Positions 1 through 7,050 of a stretch of DNA of 64,000 nt are shown here, piece after piece. The stretch covers positions 62,001-126,000 of the forward strand of contig NZ_JAERIT010000003.1 in assembly GCF_017979475.1 (NCBI RefSeq), read 5' to 3'. The DNA is from Helicobacter pullorum NCTC 12824. GTDB taxonomy: Bacteria; Campylobacterota; Campylobacteria; Campylobacterales; Helicobacteraceae. Under the pieces are notes generated by a model that searched no databases, was not told the DNA's origin, and saw nothing but the letters and a program-made list of their open reading frames with translations. How positions within the stretch are numbered: the stretch's first letter is position 1; the number at the start of each line of letters is the position of its first letter. The position numbers and the translations under genes were made by a program.

Positions 1-1
1 A

Positions 2-2245
2 AAACTTTATTTATTTTCAAATACAAGAGCAATCAAAGATTTTTTTGAGAGGAATTATAATGCCTCTTTTTTGCCAAATGCACAAAGTATTGGCGAATTT
101 TTTGATAGTATTTTGAGGGTTGAAGCAAAAAGTAAAATCCCTCCATTTTTGCGTTATGTCTATCTTTATCAAGCCATTAAAGAAGTCAATCCTCAAAAAT
201 TTGGCGAATTTGCAAAAAACTTCTCGCAATTTTTGGTTAATTCTGATTTTTTCTTTAAATTTTATGATGAATTGTGTGCGGAATGTGTGCAGATAGAATC
301 TCTTGAGCGACTAGATATTTACGCATTTTATGATGATCATTTGCAAGTATTAAAAAATATTTTTAAAACCTATCAAGATAAAATTGCACAAAATAGCTTT
401 TTTGACAAATATTTTTTGGAAAATTATCAAATTACTTTTGAGCTTTTATCGCAGTTTGATGAGATTGAAGTGCATTTGGAAGGCTTTTTGAGTTGTTTTG
501 AAATGTATATTTTCAAAGAAATTTCCATGCAAAAGCCCATTGTTTTTAAAATTAGCATTAATGCTTTTAATCAAGAATATTATCAAAGAATCTTTGGGAT
601 AGAATTAGAAAATGGAGATTTTATATTGCATTTAAAAAGGGGTGATATCAAAAAAGATTCTTTTGAACCCACAAAAACAATCAAATATGGCAAAATCAAT
701 TTATTAGAGTTTAGCGATAGAGTTTCAGAGGTGGGAGGGATTTTTAGTCAGATTGATTTGTGGTTGGAGCGGGGAATCCAGCCAGAGGAAATTTGCATTG
801 TTTTGCCTAGTGAGGAGTTTAAAAACTATTTGGAGCTTTTTGATGGTGCGAGAAATTTTAATTTTGCTATGGGTAAAAAACTTCAAGAAACAGCATTATT
901 TGTGAAGATTGAGGAGCATATAGAACAATTTAGGGACTTTGGAGAGTTTCAAAATTTCATCATAGAATCACAGGAAATAACAAGGGAGGATAAAGAAGCC
1001 AAAAAGATTATTTTGCAGAATTTAGAGCATTTTTCTTATTCATTGAAGTATTTAGAATTTTTGCCAATAAAGGACAAAATTCATACATTTTTTATGATGT
1101 TAAAAAAGCTAAGTATAGATGATATTGGCGGTGGAAGAATCAGTGTGATAGGTATTTTGGAAACAAGAGGGATTGAGTTTTCTTATATTATTGTCCCAGA
1201 ATTTAATGAAAACAATGTGCCAAAAGTGAATCAAAAAGATATTTTTCTTAATTCATTGATACGAGAAAAAGTTGGACTACCCACCAAAAAAGATAGAGAG
1301 AATCTCCAAAAATATTATTATTCACGCCTTTTTGAGCATTCTTTGGAAGTGGGTGTAATGTTTTTGAATAATGACGAAGACAAGCCCTCTCGCTTTTTGC
1401 TAGATGATAAAATTTTTAGTGAAGCTAGATTCTATAAAGCTTCAAAAAAATATGGGGATTATTTTTTGAGCGGGAAAGCTTTGCAGTATAAAGAGAGGGA
1501 AATTGTAGCACCTTTGGAGCTTGGAATTATGAGCGCTTCAAAGCTAGAATGCTTATTGACTTGTGCGAGAAAATATTATTATCGCTATGTTTTGGGATAT
1601 AAAGAAGAAAATTCAAATATGGGTGCTAATGTGGGTATGAAGCTCCATAAGGTATTGCAAGAGGCTTATAGTAGTTATCAAACTCATCATAATTTTGCAC
1701 AATTACAAGAGGAAGTTTATAGGGGATTGCAAGATTATGAGACTAAAAGAGAGTTTTTTGAATTGGAGCTTGCCAAAAGATATTTGCAGAAATTTTTTAA
1801 AACTGAGCAAGAGCATTTACAAGAAGGGTGGATTCCTGTGGAGTTTGAAAGGAAGTTCTCATTTGGTGTATGTGGAATCCCTTTTGAAGGTAGGATTGAT
1901 AGGATTGACAAAAAGGGGCAAGATTTTTTTGTTTTGGACTATAAATATAAAAGAAATCTAAAAATAGGCGGCAAGAGAAGTATCGAAAACTCCAAAGATT
2001 TTCAACTTGTGCTTTATGCTATGGCAATCCAAGAAATCCATAGCAATGCAGAGGTAAAAGCTGGATTTTATGATATCTATGAAGCCAAAATCAAAGAAGA
2101 AAAGGCATTGATAGAAAAAAAAGAGAAGTTAGAAGAAAAACTAGAGTATTACAAAGGAATGCAAAAGGAGTTTTCCTTTGAGCTTTGCAAGGAAAGAAGC
2201 CCTTGCAGTTTTTGTGAGTTTATTTACCTTTGTAAGCGTTATTGA
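2..2245 (+). CDS. addB: AddB-type helicase-nuclease subunit (5' end outside window)
   Basis: Subunit of the AddAB double-strand-break resection enzyme, acting in recombinational repair. The reading frame is open to the left edge and the first visible residues (LYLFSNTRAIKDFF) look like the usual AddB beginning, so only a few codons are missing. The C-terminal part is a PD-(D/E)XK nuclease: GRIDRID, then VLDYKYKR. It carries a four-cysteine iron-sulfur signature, one Cys in LLTCARKYYYRY and three in CSFCEFIYLC (C-x2-C-x5-C) at the very C-terminus. A helicase motif-like stretch (ILETRGIEFSYIIVPE) lies mid-protein. The 3' end overlaps the convergent membrane-protein gene by about 26 bp. Family assignment is firm; helicase activity cannot be judged here. 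Confidence 0.88.
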   Translation, partial: KLYLFSNTRAIKDFFERNYNASFLPNAQSIGEFFDSILRVEAKSKIPPFLRYVYLYQAIKEVNPQKFGEFAKNFSQFLVNSDFFFKFYDELCAECVQIESLERLDIYAFYDDHLQVLKNIFKTYQDKIAQNSFFDKYFLENYQITFELLSQFDEIEVHLEGFLSCFEMYIFKEISMQKPIVFKISINAFNQEYYQRIFGIELENGDFILHLKRGDIKKDSFEPTKTIKYGKINLLEFSDRVSEVGGIFSQIDLWLERGIQPEEICIVLPSEEFKNYLELFDGARNFNFAMGKKLQETALFVKIEEHIEQFRDFGEFQNFIIESQEITREDKEAKKIILQNLEHFSYSLKYLEFLPIKDKIHTFFMMLKKLSIDDIGGGRISVIGILETRGIEFSYIIVPEFNENNVPKVNQKDIFLNSLIREKVGLPTKKDRENLQKYYYSRLFEHSLEVGVMFLNNDEDKPSRFLLDDKIFSEARFYKASKKYGDYFLSGKALQYKEREIVAPLELGIMSASKLECLLTCARKYYYRYVLGYKEENSNMGANVGMKLHKVLQEAYSSYQTHHNFAQLQEEVYRGLQDYETKREFFELELAKRYLQKFFKTEQEHLQEGWIPVEFERKFSFGVCGIPFEGRIDRIDKKGQDFFVLDYKYKRNLKIGGKRSIENSKDFQLVLYAMAIQEIHSNAEVKAGFYDIYEAKIKEEKALIEKKEKLEEKLEYYKGMQKEFSFELCKERSPCSFCEFIYLCKRY

Positions 2246-2717
2246 TGAGCTTGTAAGAGCGGATACAAAAGAGTAAAAATAAAGTGATAAGCAAAGTTTT
2301 GAAAACTAAGACGGATTGTTTGTGCATAGCATCAAATTTTAGAGTTTGTATGGATTCTTCTCCCATTTGTTGAGCTTGGAGGATATAAGGCGTATAATAA
2401 AGAGTAAATAACAAAATTAAAATCACACTAATAAAGCCAAGCAAGGGGGCTATTTTTTGGTGCGTGGTTTTGAAAATGATAACTTCATAGATGATGATAA
2501 AAACTGCTAGAATATTAAGCAATATGTTGAGTTTTATGAAAATCTGCGTCATTAACACGCCAGATTGAAAGAGTGTAATTTCTAAACCTTCAACGAAGCT
2601 AGCAGCACGAAAAATTACAGGAGCACTAAAAGCACTAGCAATAATAGCTCCCAAGGCTAAACCAATAAGCAATAAATAAACCATAAAAGCAAAAGAATAA
2701 AAGTGAGGATTACGCAT
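2220..2717 (-). CDS. DUF4149-like four-helix membrane protein
   Basis: A 165-residue inner-membrane protein with about four hydrophobic segments, at residues 8-30, 50-80, 88-112 and 138-155. It resembles the small DUF4149 membrane proteins found beside addB in Helicobacter. A Gly/Ala-rich first helix is followed by the conserved-looking FSAPVIFRA loop. Function is unknown. It is convergent with addB and overlaps its 3' end, an arrangement shared with H. pylori, which supports the genus assignment. Confidence 0.7.
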   Translation of the reverse strand: MRNPHFYSFAFMVYLLLIGLALGAIIASAFSAPVIFRAASFVEGLEITLFQSGVLMTQIFIKLNILLNILAVFIIIYEVIIFKTTHQKIAPLLGFISVILILLFTLYYTPYILQAQQMGEESIQTLKFDAMHKQSVLVFKTLLITLFLLFCIRSYKLINNAYKGK

Positions 2718-2867
2718 ATATGTCCTTGAAGTTTTTGAGATTTGAAATTATACCAAAAATTTAAAATAATAACAAAACTCACAATTATCTAAAACAATTT
2801 AGAAACAATGATTAAATGGAAATTTGAGGCAAAATAAATGACGCAAAAAGGCATTGTATTTGTAAAT

Positions 2868-3212
2868 TTAGGGGCTTACAAGCAAAGGATAAGAAGTTTG
2901 TTCTAATATTTCTCTTTGGAGTTGAAAGCCTTTAGTTGCATAACCTAGAGTATTTGCCACTTCTTGCAATTCTTTGAAGCTTAACATATCGGTTTTTTGA
3001 TTTAAAAAAGCAAGTATATCTTGTTCGCTATATTGTCTAAATTCAAAGAAATTAAGTAAAGTAGCCAAAGCAGAAGCTCCACAAGATTCCTCATATTGCT
3101 GCCTTATAACATTTTGATTGTGGAGTTCTTGTAGAGATTTAACGCTAAAAGCAAAAGCAAAGTTTGCTATAAAAACAAGCAAAAAAATGCGCAATAAAAG
3201 CATTTTTTGCAT
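2868..3212 (-). pseudogene. C39 family peptidase, C-terminally truncated
   Basis: The start is the ATG in TAATG, overlapping the stop codon of the upstream gene, which implies translational coupling. A hydrophobic signal peptide (LLLRIFLLVFIANFAFAF) is followed by the catalytic-Cys motif of bacteriocin-type C39 peptidases (QQYEESCGASALATLLN) and the KTDMLSFKELQEVANTLGY block. The family normally continues with 'PxLVK...HFVVL', which carries the catalytic His and Asp. Here the frame stops right after PLLVSP, at about 115 residues. The downstream DNA contains a weak out-of-frame NAFLRHLFCLK, possibly the decayed His block. The product should lack the full triad and be inactive. Confidence 0.6.
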
Positions 3213-4213
3213 TATGCTTTTGCTTCCATTGTAGGAAATTCTTTTATCTCCAATACTTTTTGTAAAAACCAATCAATGAAATTTTCTTTTACTTTTTTGC
3301 TTGTTTCTTGAAAGGTAGAATCTTGCAAAATAGAGGGACTTTCTAGCCAAGAGTTTGGAAGTCCTGCTAAGTATTTACCATATTCACCAAGTTGGCTATT
3401 TTCGGATTTGGCATAAGCCTCCCCATAATTTACCAAAGAGAACAACATAATAACACCCTCTAAAGCAATTTTTTCTTCTCCATTTTCCATAAAAGTATAA
3501 TCCTCTACAAGAGCAATATCGCCCCTTAAACTATCTATAAAACCTTCATTGTCTTTAAAAATATTCAATAATTCCTCTTTTGTATAGTTATCTTTGATGT
3601 CTATAAATTTTTCCAATGAATCAAAAGCGTTTTTTAATCCACCTCCTAAATCTACACTATCAAAGTAGTTTGAAAAGTAATCATTTCCATTGCTGTGATG
3701 TTCGTAAAATGGGAGCGTAAGGTAGTTTTTGATAGCTTGTAGGGAATTACTATGAAATTTCAAATCCTCTGGCAATCCTGATTCTTTTAAAAACTCATTT
3801 CCCATAAAACCATAGTTATCAAGGGGGTATTTTTCAAAAGTTTTGTTGGAATTTGTTGCTGAATTTGCTTTTGCATTTTTAAAATCTTCTTGATTAAAAG
3901 CTGTATCTTTAGAATTTTTGTTAATTGCACCAATAGTGCAATAATTCAAAGAATCTAAAAAATTTTCTAATATGGAGGATTGAAAATCGTCGTGGTTATC
4001 GTTGATTATGTTATCTAAATCCTGCTTAGAGACTTCTTGAAAGGCTTTGCTAGAATTATATTCAATATTTTGAGTATCTTGCCTTGTGGATTGCGTAAAT
4101 GGGGTATTTGCGTTTTGATTAGAAGTTTTGTCTATGAGGCTTGAGATTTCTTTAGAATAGTTGCAATGAACATTTAAATAATTAGAATAAGAAGAATTAG
4201 ATATGCTAGTCAT
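3212..4213 (-). CDS. Cj0814-like flagellar-dependent secreted protein (putative)
   Basis: A 333-residue soluble protein without an N-terminal hydrophobic signal and with a Ser/Asn-rich, probably flexible N-terminus. The central block GFMGNEFLKESGLPEDLKFH, followed by a segment with FDSVDLGGGL, resembles the Cj0814 family of proteins exported through the flagellar apparatus in Campylobacter and Helicobacter. This is recognition by memory of the family, not an alignment. A sigma54-like promoter lies about 45 bp upstream, which fits co-expression with flagellar genes. Its stop overlaps the start of the truncated C39 peptidase. Confidence 0.5.
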   Translation of the reverse strand: MTSISNSSYSNYLNVHCNYSKEISSLIDKTSNQNANTPFTQSTRQDTQNIEYNSSKAFQEVSKQDLDNIINDNHDDFQSSILENFLDSLNYCTIGAINKNSKDTAFNQEDFKNAKANSATNSNKTFEKYPLDNYGFMGNEFLKESGLPEDLKFHSNSLQAIKNYLTLPFYEHHSNGNDYFSNYFDSVDLGGGLKNAFDSLEKFIDIKDNYTKEELLNIFKDNEGFIDSLRGDIALVEDYTFMENGEEKIALEGVIMLFSLVNYGEAYAKSENSQLGEYGKYLAGLPNSWLESPSILQDSTFQETSKKVKENFIDWFLQKVLEIKEFPTMEAKA

Positions 4214-4256
4214 TTGCCTACCTTTTCTAAAAAATTATAAAAAAATTTAAGAAAAA

Positions 4257-4277
4257 ATAAGCAAAAAGTATTCCTTT
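4257..4277 (-). promoter_or_regulatory. sigma54-like promoter of the secreted-protein gene
   Basis: On the minus strand AAGGAATACTTTTTGCTT matches the Campylobacterota RpoN pattern (TTGGAA-N5-TTTGCTT). The invariant GG and GC are 10 nt apart. It sits 44 bp before the ATG at 4213. The same pattern appears before flgF and flgB in this window. Confidence 0.6.
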
Positions 4278-4498
4278 ATCTAATGATTAATGCTAAATTT
4301 CATTATTTTTTGATAGTTTTTAGATTTATCAAAGTAACTTAAAATATTAATAAGCATATTCAAGCTTTTATCCACTCATCACTTGCAAAATAATTTTTAT
4401 TTTTAAATTTGGTTATTGTTTTGATTGACTGATTTTATTTTTTGGATTTTTTATGATGCTATTAGAAAATAATATTTTCTTTTGGGTTTAATTCTTTT

Positions 4499-4918
4499 GT
4501 GAAATTTCAAGGGTATTTGTGTGGCATTTGTGTGGGATTATTAGAGTTTGCTTCACTGGGAAATATCAAGGGCAATCTAATTCCTGAATTTTTTGCCAAA
4601 CTTGCAACCAATGGAATCCCTCAACAACTCTTCCAACAAGCCCTCAATTGTAATCTTGCTATGAATCGTACTTATACAAGGAGAGAGGGCGCAAAAGGGG
4701 CAATGGATAGGGGAGTAGAATTATTTAATTTTGTTATGCCTGTGCCTTTGGGTAAAGGGGCAAATGCTTTGGTTAATTCAATAGAGCAAGATAAAAATAG
4801 AAGAAGTAAAATTTATAATGAAAGAAGTAGTTTAGAATCATTACTTAGCACATTGCTTGTTAATACAAAATCCTATAATATCAATGAGTTAAGGAAAAAA
4901 TTAAAGCAGGAGGACTAA
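4499..4918 (+). CDS. hypothetical protein, possibly a gene remnant
   Basis: A 139-residue frame starting with GTG and lacking a good ribosome binding site. The frame is open for 11 codons upstream of the GTG, to a TAG at 4463. The N-terminal third is mildly hydrophobic (GYLCGICVGLLEFASLG) and the C-terminal half is charged and helical (NSIEQDKNRRSKIYNERSSLES). I do not recognise a family. The poor start and the island setting suggest the C-terminal part of a larger decayed gene, but an intact small gene cannot be excluded. Confidence 0.4.
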   Translation: MKFQGYLCGICVGLLEFASLGNIKGNLIPEFFAKLATNGIPQQLFQQALNCNLAMNRTYTRREGAKGAMDRGVELFNFVMPVPLGKGANALVNSIEQDKNRRSKIYNERSSLESLLSTLLVNTKSYNINELRKKLKQED

Positions 4919-4924
4919 AGAGGG

Positions 4925-4954
4925 AGATACTTACAACTAGGGTATAAACCCTAG
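4925..4954 (-). promoter_or_regulatory. stop-codon hairpin plus 12-nt fold-back element (copy A)
   Basis: CTAGGGTATAAACCCTAG (4937-4954) forms a 6-bp stem that includes the toxin stop codon. Directly beyond it, AGATACTTACAA (plus strand, 4925-4936) is the exact reverse complement of TTGTAAGTATCT at 5004-5015 inside the ORF, 13 nt from the start. In the toxin mRNA the 3' end can therefore pair with the beginning of the coding region. Copy B has the same layout with a different sequence. Confidence 0.6.
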
Positions 4955-5028
4955 AAGCACTTGCTAAAAATTATACAAAGTAGTATAATAATACGCAAGA
5001 TACTTGTAAGTATCTTATGGACTTTCAT
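4951..5028 (-). CDS. 25-residue hydrophobic peptide, putative type I toxin (copy A)
   Basis: ATG at 5028, preceded by AAAGGAGG with 4 nt spacing, one of the best ribosome binding sites in the window. The peptide begins MKVHKILTSILRI and continues IILLCIIFSKCF: a short basic N-terminus, then a single membrane-spanning helix. This is the form of membrane-depolarising type I toxins (Ibs, TisB, AapA classes). The IILLC core is shared with the peptide at 6917-6979. Too short to assign by homology; the call rests on architecture. Confidence 0.6.
   Translation of the reverse strand: MKVHKILTSILRIIILLCIIFSKCF
4961..4989 (+). promoter_or_regulatory. antisense (antitoxin RNA) promoter, copy A
   Basis: TTGCTA at 4961-4966, a 17-nt spacer, then TATAAT at 4984-4989, all within the toxin ORF. 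The 15-mer ACAAAGTAGTATAAT (4975-4989) is identical in copy B at 6941-6955. Transcription should start near 4996. Confidence 0.6.
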
Positions 5029-5105
5029 TTTACCTCCTTTCTTAAGACAGATTGGAGGTTACAAAAGCCAAAGAGGCTGCTATCCCTCTTTGGTGCAACC
5101 TCAAA
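4996..5105 (+). ncRNA. putative antisense antitoxin RNA, copy A
   Basis: Inferred transcript from the promoter at 4961-4989. It begins near the inverted repeat GATACTTGTAAGTATC (4999-5014), covers the toxin start codon and Shine-Dalgarno, and runs into the nested hairpin at 5055-5102 (outer stem GAGGTT/AACCTC, inner stem CCAAAGAGG/CCTCTTTGG). The hairpin may also serve as its 3' stem. No clear T-run follows, so the 3' end is uncertain. Confidence 0.45.
5055..5102 (-). promoter_or_regulatory. structured 5' leader of toxin mRNA, copy A
   Basis: Nested hairpin with outer stem 5055-5060/5097-5102 (6 bp) and inner stem 5068-5076/5085-5093 (9 bp, CCAAAGAGG/CCTCTTTGG). It lies between the toxin -10 (TATAAA, 5117-5112) and the Shine-Dalgarno. 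The same two-stem form recurs at 6713-6757 and 6999-7049. Confidence 0.6.
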
Positions 5106-5217
5106 AAATATTTTATAAAAAATCTACTTAATTTTTTTCTAACTTTTTGCAAAAAATTGATCTTGTAATATTCTTATTATTGCTATATAATTTATTTAGT
5201 TAATTTAAGAAGATAAT

Positions 5218-5460
5218 ATGGCAACATTAATGGAAAAAGATGTTTTATTGGAGTATGCGCATATTGGGCATTTATTGCTAGATATTGAAATACAAGAGAT
5301 GAAACAAGACAGAATCCAAATAGGAAAGCTTTAGAATGAAATTATCTCTACACACCACAAAGAAATCGATTATGAAGCAATGTTGCAAAAGATAAAAAGT
5401 TTGAGATTAAAATATAAAGAAAATAACAATAAAAATGAGGTTATCAATGGGCTTGGATGA
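5218..5460 (+). pseudogene. 80-codon hypothetical gene interrupted by TAG
   Basis: An ATG at 5218 opens a frame that reads MATLMEKDVLLEYAHIGHLL and continues to RIQIGKL, then meets TAG at 5332-5334. It resumes in the same frame (NEIISTHHKEIDYEAMLQKI) to a TGA at 5458. A single CAG-to-TAG change would explain the break (IGKL-Q-NEI). The inferred protein is small, charged and helical, with no family recognised. A GATA-rich leader and an AAGA stretch precede the ATG. Confidence 0.5.
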
Positions 5461-5523
5461 ATAAAAAGAAAGGAAAGAGGATTAAAAAAGGACAAGAATA
5501 ATCACAAACATAAGGAGAATGTA

Positions 5524-6567
5524 ATGAAATATACACCAAATACAAAAGTGGAGCTAGAAAAATTAGTAAATGATTTATCTATTAATCTTGGAGATATAGA
5601 TACTTCCAAGATTACAGATATGAGTTTTTTATTTGATGATACTAAACGCACTGATTTCTCAGGCATTGAGAAATGGGATGTTTCTAGTGTTAAAGATATG
5701 ACTAGCATGTTTGAAGGGGCTAAAACTTTCAATGCTGATATTTCTAATTGGAATGTTGGTAATGTTGAAAGTATGTATTCTATGTTTCTTGGAGCAAAAA
5801 GTTTTAATCAACCCATTGGTAAATGGGATGTTTCTAATGTAGAAAATATGGCTTTTATGTTTAGCACAGAGGCTTTTAATCAGCCAATTGGTAATTGGAA
5901 TGTAAGTAAGGTTAAAAATATGGCTTTTATGTTCTATGGAGCAATCTCTTTCAATCAAGACATATCCAAATGGAATGTTAGTAGGGTTGAATATATGGAG
6001 AGTATGTTTCAAGAAGCAAAATCTTTCAATCAACCAATTGGAGAATGGAATGTGAGTAAGGTTAAAAGTATGAATGCTATGTTTCAAAAAGCAAAAGCAT
6101 TTAATCAGCCAATTGGTGATTGGGATGTAAGTAAAGTTAAAGATATGACTGCTATGTTTGTTGATGCTAAATCTTTTAATCAACCCATTGGAAATTGGAA
6201 TGTTTCTAATGTTAAAAATATGGTTTGGATGTTTCAAAGAGCAGAAGCATTCAATCAACCAATCGGTAATTGGAATGTAAGCAATGTTAGAGATATGTCT
6301 TTTATGTTTGCTTATGCTGTATCCTTTAACCAAGACATATCCAAATGGGATATTAGTAAGGTTAAAAATATGGAAAGTATGTTTGAAGGTGCTGAATCCT
6401 TCAATCAACCAATTGGAGAATGGAATGTGAGTAAAGTTAAAAGTATGTTTGCTATGTTTAATGAAGCCGCATCTTTTAATCAAAACTTATCTGATTGGGA
6501 TATAAGTAAGGTTAGAGATATTGATGATGAAACAAGAGATTTTATTAGCAATAGTTGCAGTAATTAA
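5524..6567 (+). CDS. BspA-like (DUF285) repeat protein
   Basis: 347 residues with Shine-Dalgarno AAGGAG 6 nt before the ATG. After about 50 residues come eleven full 24-25 residue repeats and one partial repeat of the pattern IGxWNVSxVxxMxxMFxxAxxFNQP, the DUF285 / BspA-type leucine-rich-like repeat also found in Mycoplasma and Campylobacterota surface proteins. Such proteins are often adhesins. There is no signal peptide, lipobox or anchor, so the export route is unknown. The last repeat decays into DIDDETRDFISNSCSN. The roughly 75-bp DNA repeats are similar enough to permit recombination and length change. It is flanked on both sides by the small toxin-antitoxin-like elements. Confidence 0.8.
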   Translation: MKYTPNTKVELEKLVNDLSINLGDIDTSKITDMSFLFDDTKRTDFSGIEKWDVSSVKDMTSMFEGAKTFNADISNWNVGNVESMYSMFLGAKSFNQPIGKWDVSNVENMAFMFSTEAFNQPIGNWNVSKVKNMAFMFYGAISFNQDISKWNVSRVEYMESMFQEAKSFNQPIGEWNVSKVKSMNAMFQKAKAFNQPIGDWDVSKVKDMTAMFVDAKSFNQPIGNWNVSNVKNMVWMFQRAEAFNQPIGNWNVSNVRDMSFMFAYAVSFNQDISKWDISKVKNMESMFEGAESFNQPIGEWNVSKVKSMFAMFNEAASFNQNLSDWDISKVRDIDDETRDFISNSCSN

Positions 6568-6660
6568 GGACTATGCAATAATATGTGTAAATTACTCTTG
6601 AATAATATATAATGCATATTTATGTATTGTTTTAATGCTTAAAAGTGGTTTAAAATAAAG

Positions 6661-6790
6661 AAGGGAGGTGCTTACACGCCAAAGAGGTAAAATCCTATCT
6701 ACGAGAATTGGAGATTGCGAAGTCAAAGAGGTTGCTATTCTGCTTTGGTTTGCAATTTTTAAAAACAGATTCTGCATAATCCTACTTAAT
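6661..6790 (-). repeat. degenerate third copy of the toxin-antitoxin-like element
   Basis: Retains the minus-strand promoter block ATTAAGTAG (6790-6782), a CAGAAT in the -10 position, and the two-stem leader (GATTGC 6713-6718 / GCAATT 6752-6757; CAAAG / CTTTG inside). At its other end it keeps GTAAGCACCTCCCTTC, resembling the 3' end of copy A (GTAAGTATCTCCCTC). The peptide ORF, antisense promoter and fold-back between them are missing. It looks like an internal deletion remnant. Confidence 0.5.
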
Positions 6791-6887
6791 TTTTCATTCA
6801 CTTTTACTAAGCTCATATAGGCAAAAAATTTACTGCAAATGCAAGTTGGCTTTAAGAGGGGAAGTGCATTATCGCTAAAAGAGGGCT

Positions 6888-6912
6888 TTACAATAGCAAG
6901 GGGCAAAGCCCC
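6888..6912 (-). promoter_or_regulatory. stop-proximal hairpin plus 12-nt fold-back element (copy B)
   Basis: GGGGCAAAGCCCC (6900-6912) forms a 5-bp stem just after the stop codon. TTACAATAGCAA (6888-6899) directly beyond it is the exact reverse complement of TTGCTATTGTAA at 6955-6966 in the ORF, 13 nt from the start codon. Offset and order equal those in copy A although the sequences differ. Confidence 0.6.
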
Positions 6913-6916
6913 CAAA

Positions 6917-6979
6917 TTAATACGCCTTGACTATGATAAGACAAAGTAGTATAATTGCTATTGTAATTTGAAGTATCAA
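6917..6979 (-). CDS. 20-residue hydrophobic peptide, putative type I toxin (copy B)
   Basis: Starts with TTG at 6979, 9 nt after GAGG. Sequence MILQITIAIILLCLIIVKAY: almost wholly hydrophobic, one membrane helix, and similar in look and length to Ibs toxins, which also end in AY. It shares IILLC and the underlying antisense-promoter DNA with the peptide at 4951-5028. TTG starts are common among the genes of this window (minD, miaA, the XRE regulator), so the start is acceptable. Function is inferred. Confidence 0.6.
   Translation of the reverse strand: MILQITIAIILLCLIIVKAY
6927..6955 (+). promoter_or_regulatory. antisense (antitoxin RNA) promoter, copy B
   Basis: TTGACT (6927-6932), 17-nt spacer, TATAAT (6950-6955): a near-consensus vegetative promoter within the toxin ORF. 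It shares ACAAAGTAGTATAAT with copy A. Start is expected near 6962. Confidence 0.65.
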
Positions 6980-7050
6980 TTTAACTCACCTCACTTTCGA
7001 GGCTATAAACTACCTTCAAAGAGGCTGCCACCTCTTTAAGGCAAACCTCA
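6962..7050 (+). ncRNA. putative antisense antitoxin RNA, copy B
   Basis: Inferred transcript covering the toxin start codon, Shine-Dalgarno and leader, ending in or after the stem AAAGAGG (7018-7024)/CCTCTTT (7031-7037). The 3' end is not fixed by a T-run. Confidence 0.45.

Larger units (their letters stand above)
4925..5133. other. type I toxin-antitoxin-like module, copy A (whole locus)
   Basis: Bounds of the first complete copy of a repeated element. Read on the minus strand it has a promoter block (ATTAAGTAG, then TATAAA at 5117-5112), a leader hairpin, a very strong Shine-Dalgarno, a 25-residue hydrophobic ORF, a stop-proximal hairpin and a fold-back sequence. Read on the plus strand, a promoter inside the ORF should drive an antisense RNA across the start codon and leader. 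The parts are listed separately. It is related to the copy at 6888-7077 by organisation and short conserved blocks, not by overall identity. Confidence 0.65.

Noticed and set aside
4499-4918. Assignment of the hypothetical gene to a toxin or hemagglutinin family
   Set aside because: No motif I can name supports it.
5659-6483. Long open frame antisense to the BspA-like gene
   Set aside because: It is a shadow of the 75-bp repeats: its own protein repeats in register with them, and it has no ribosome binding site.
6592-6915. 107-codon minus-strand frame
   Set aside because: It runs across the degenerate toxin-antitoxin remnant and the leader hairpin, with no start signal and no coding character.
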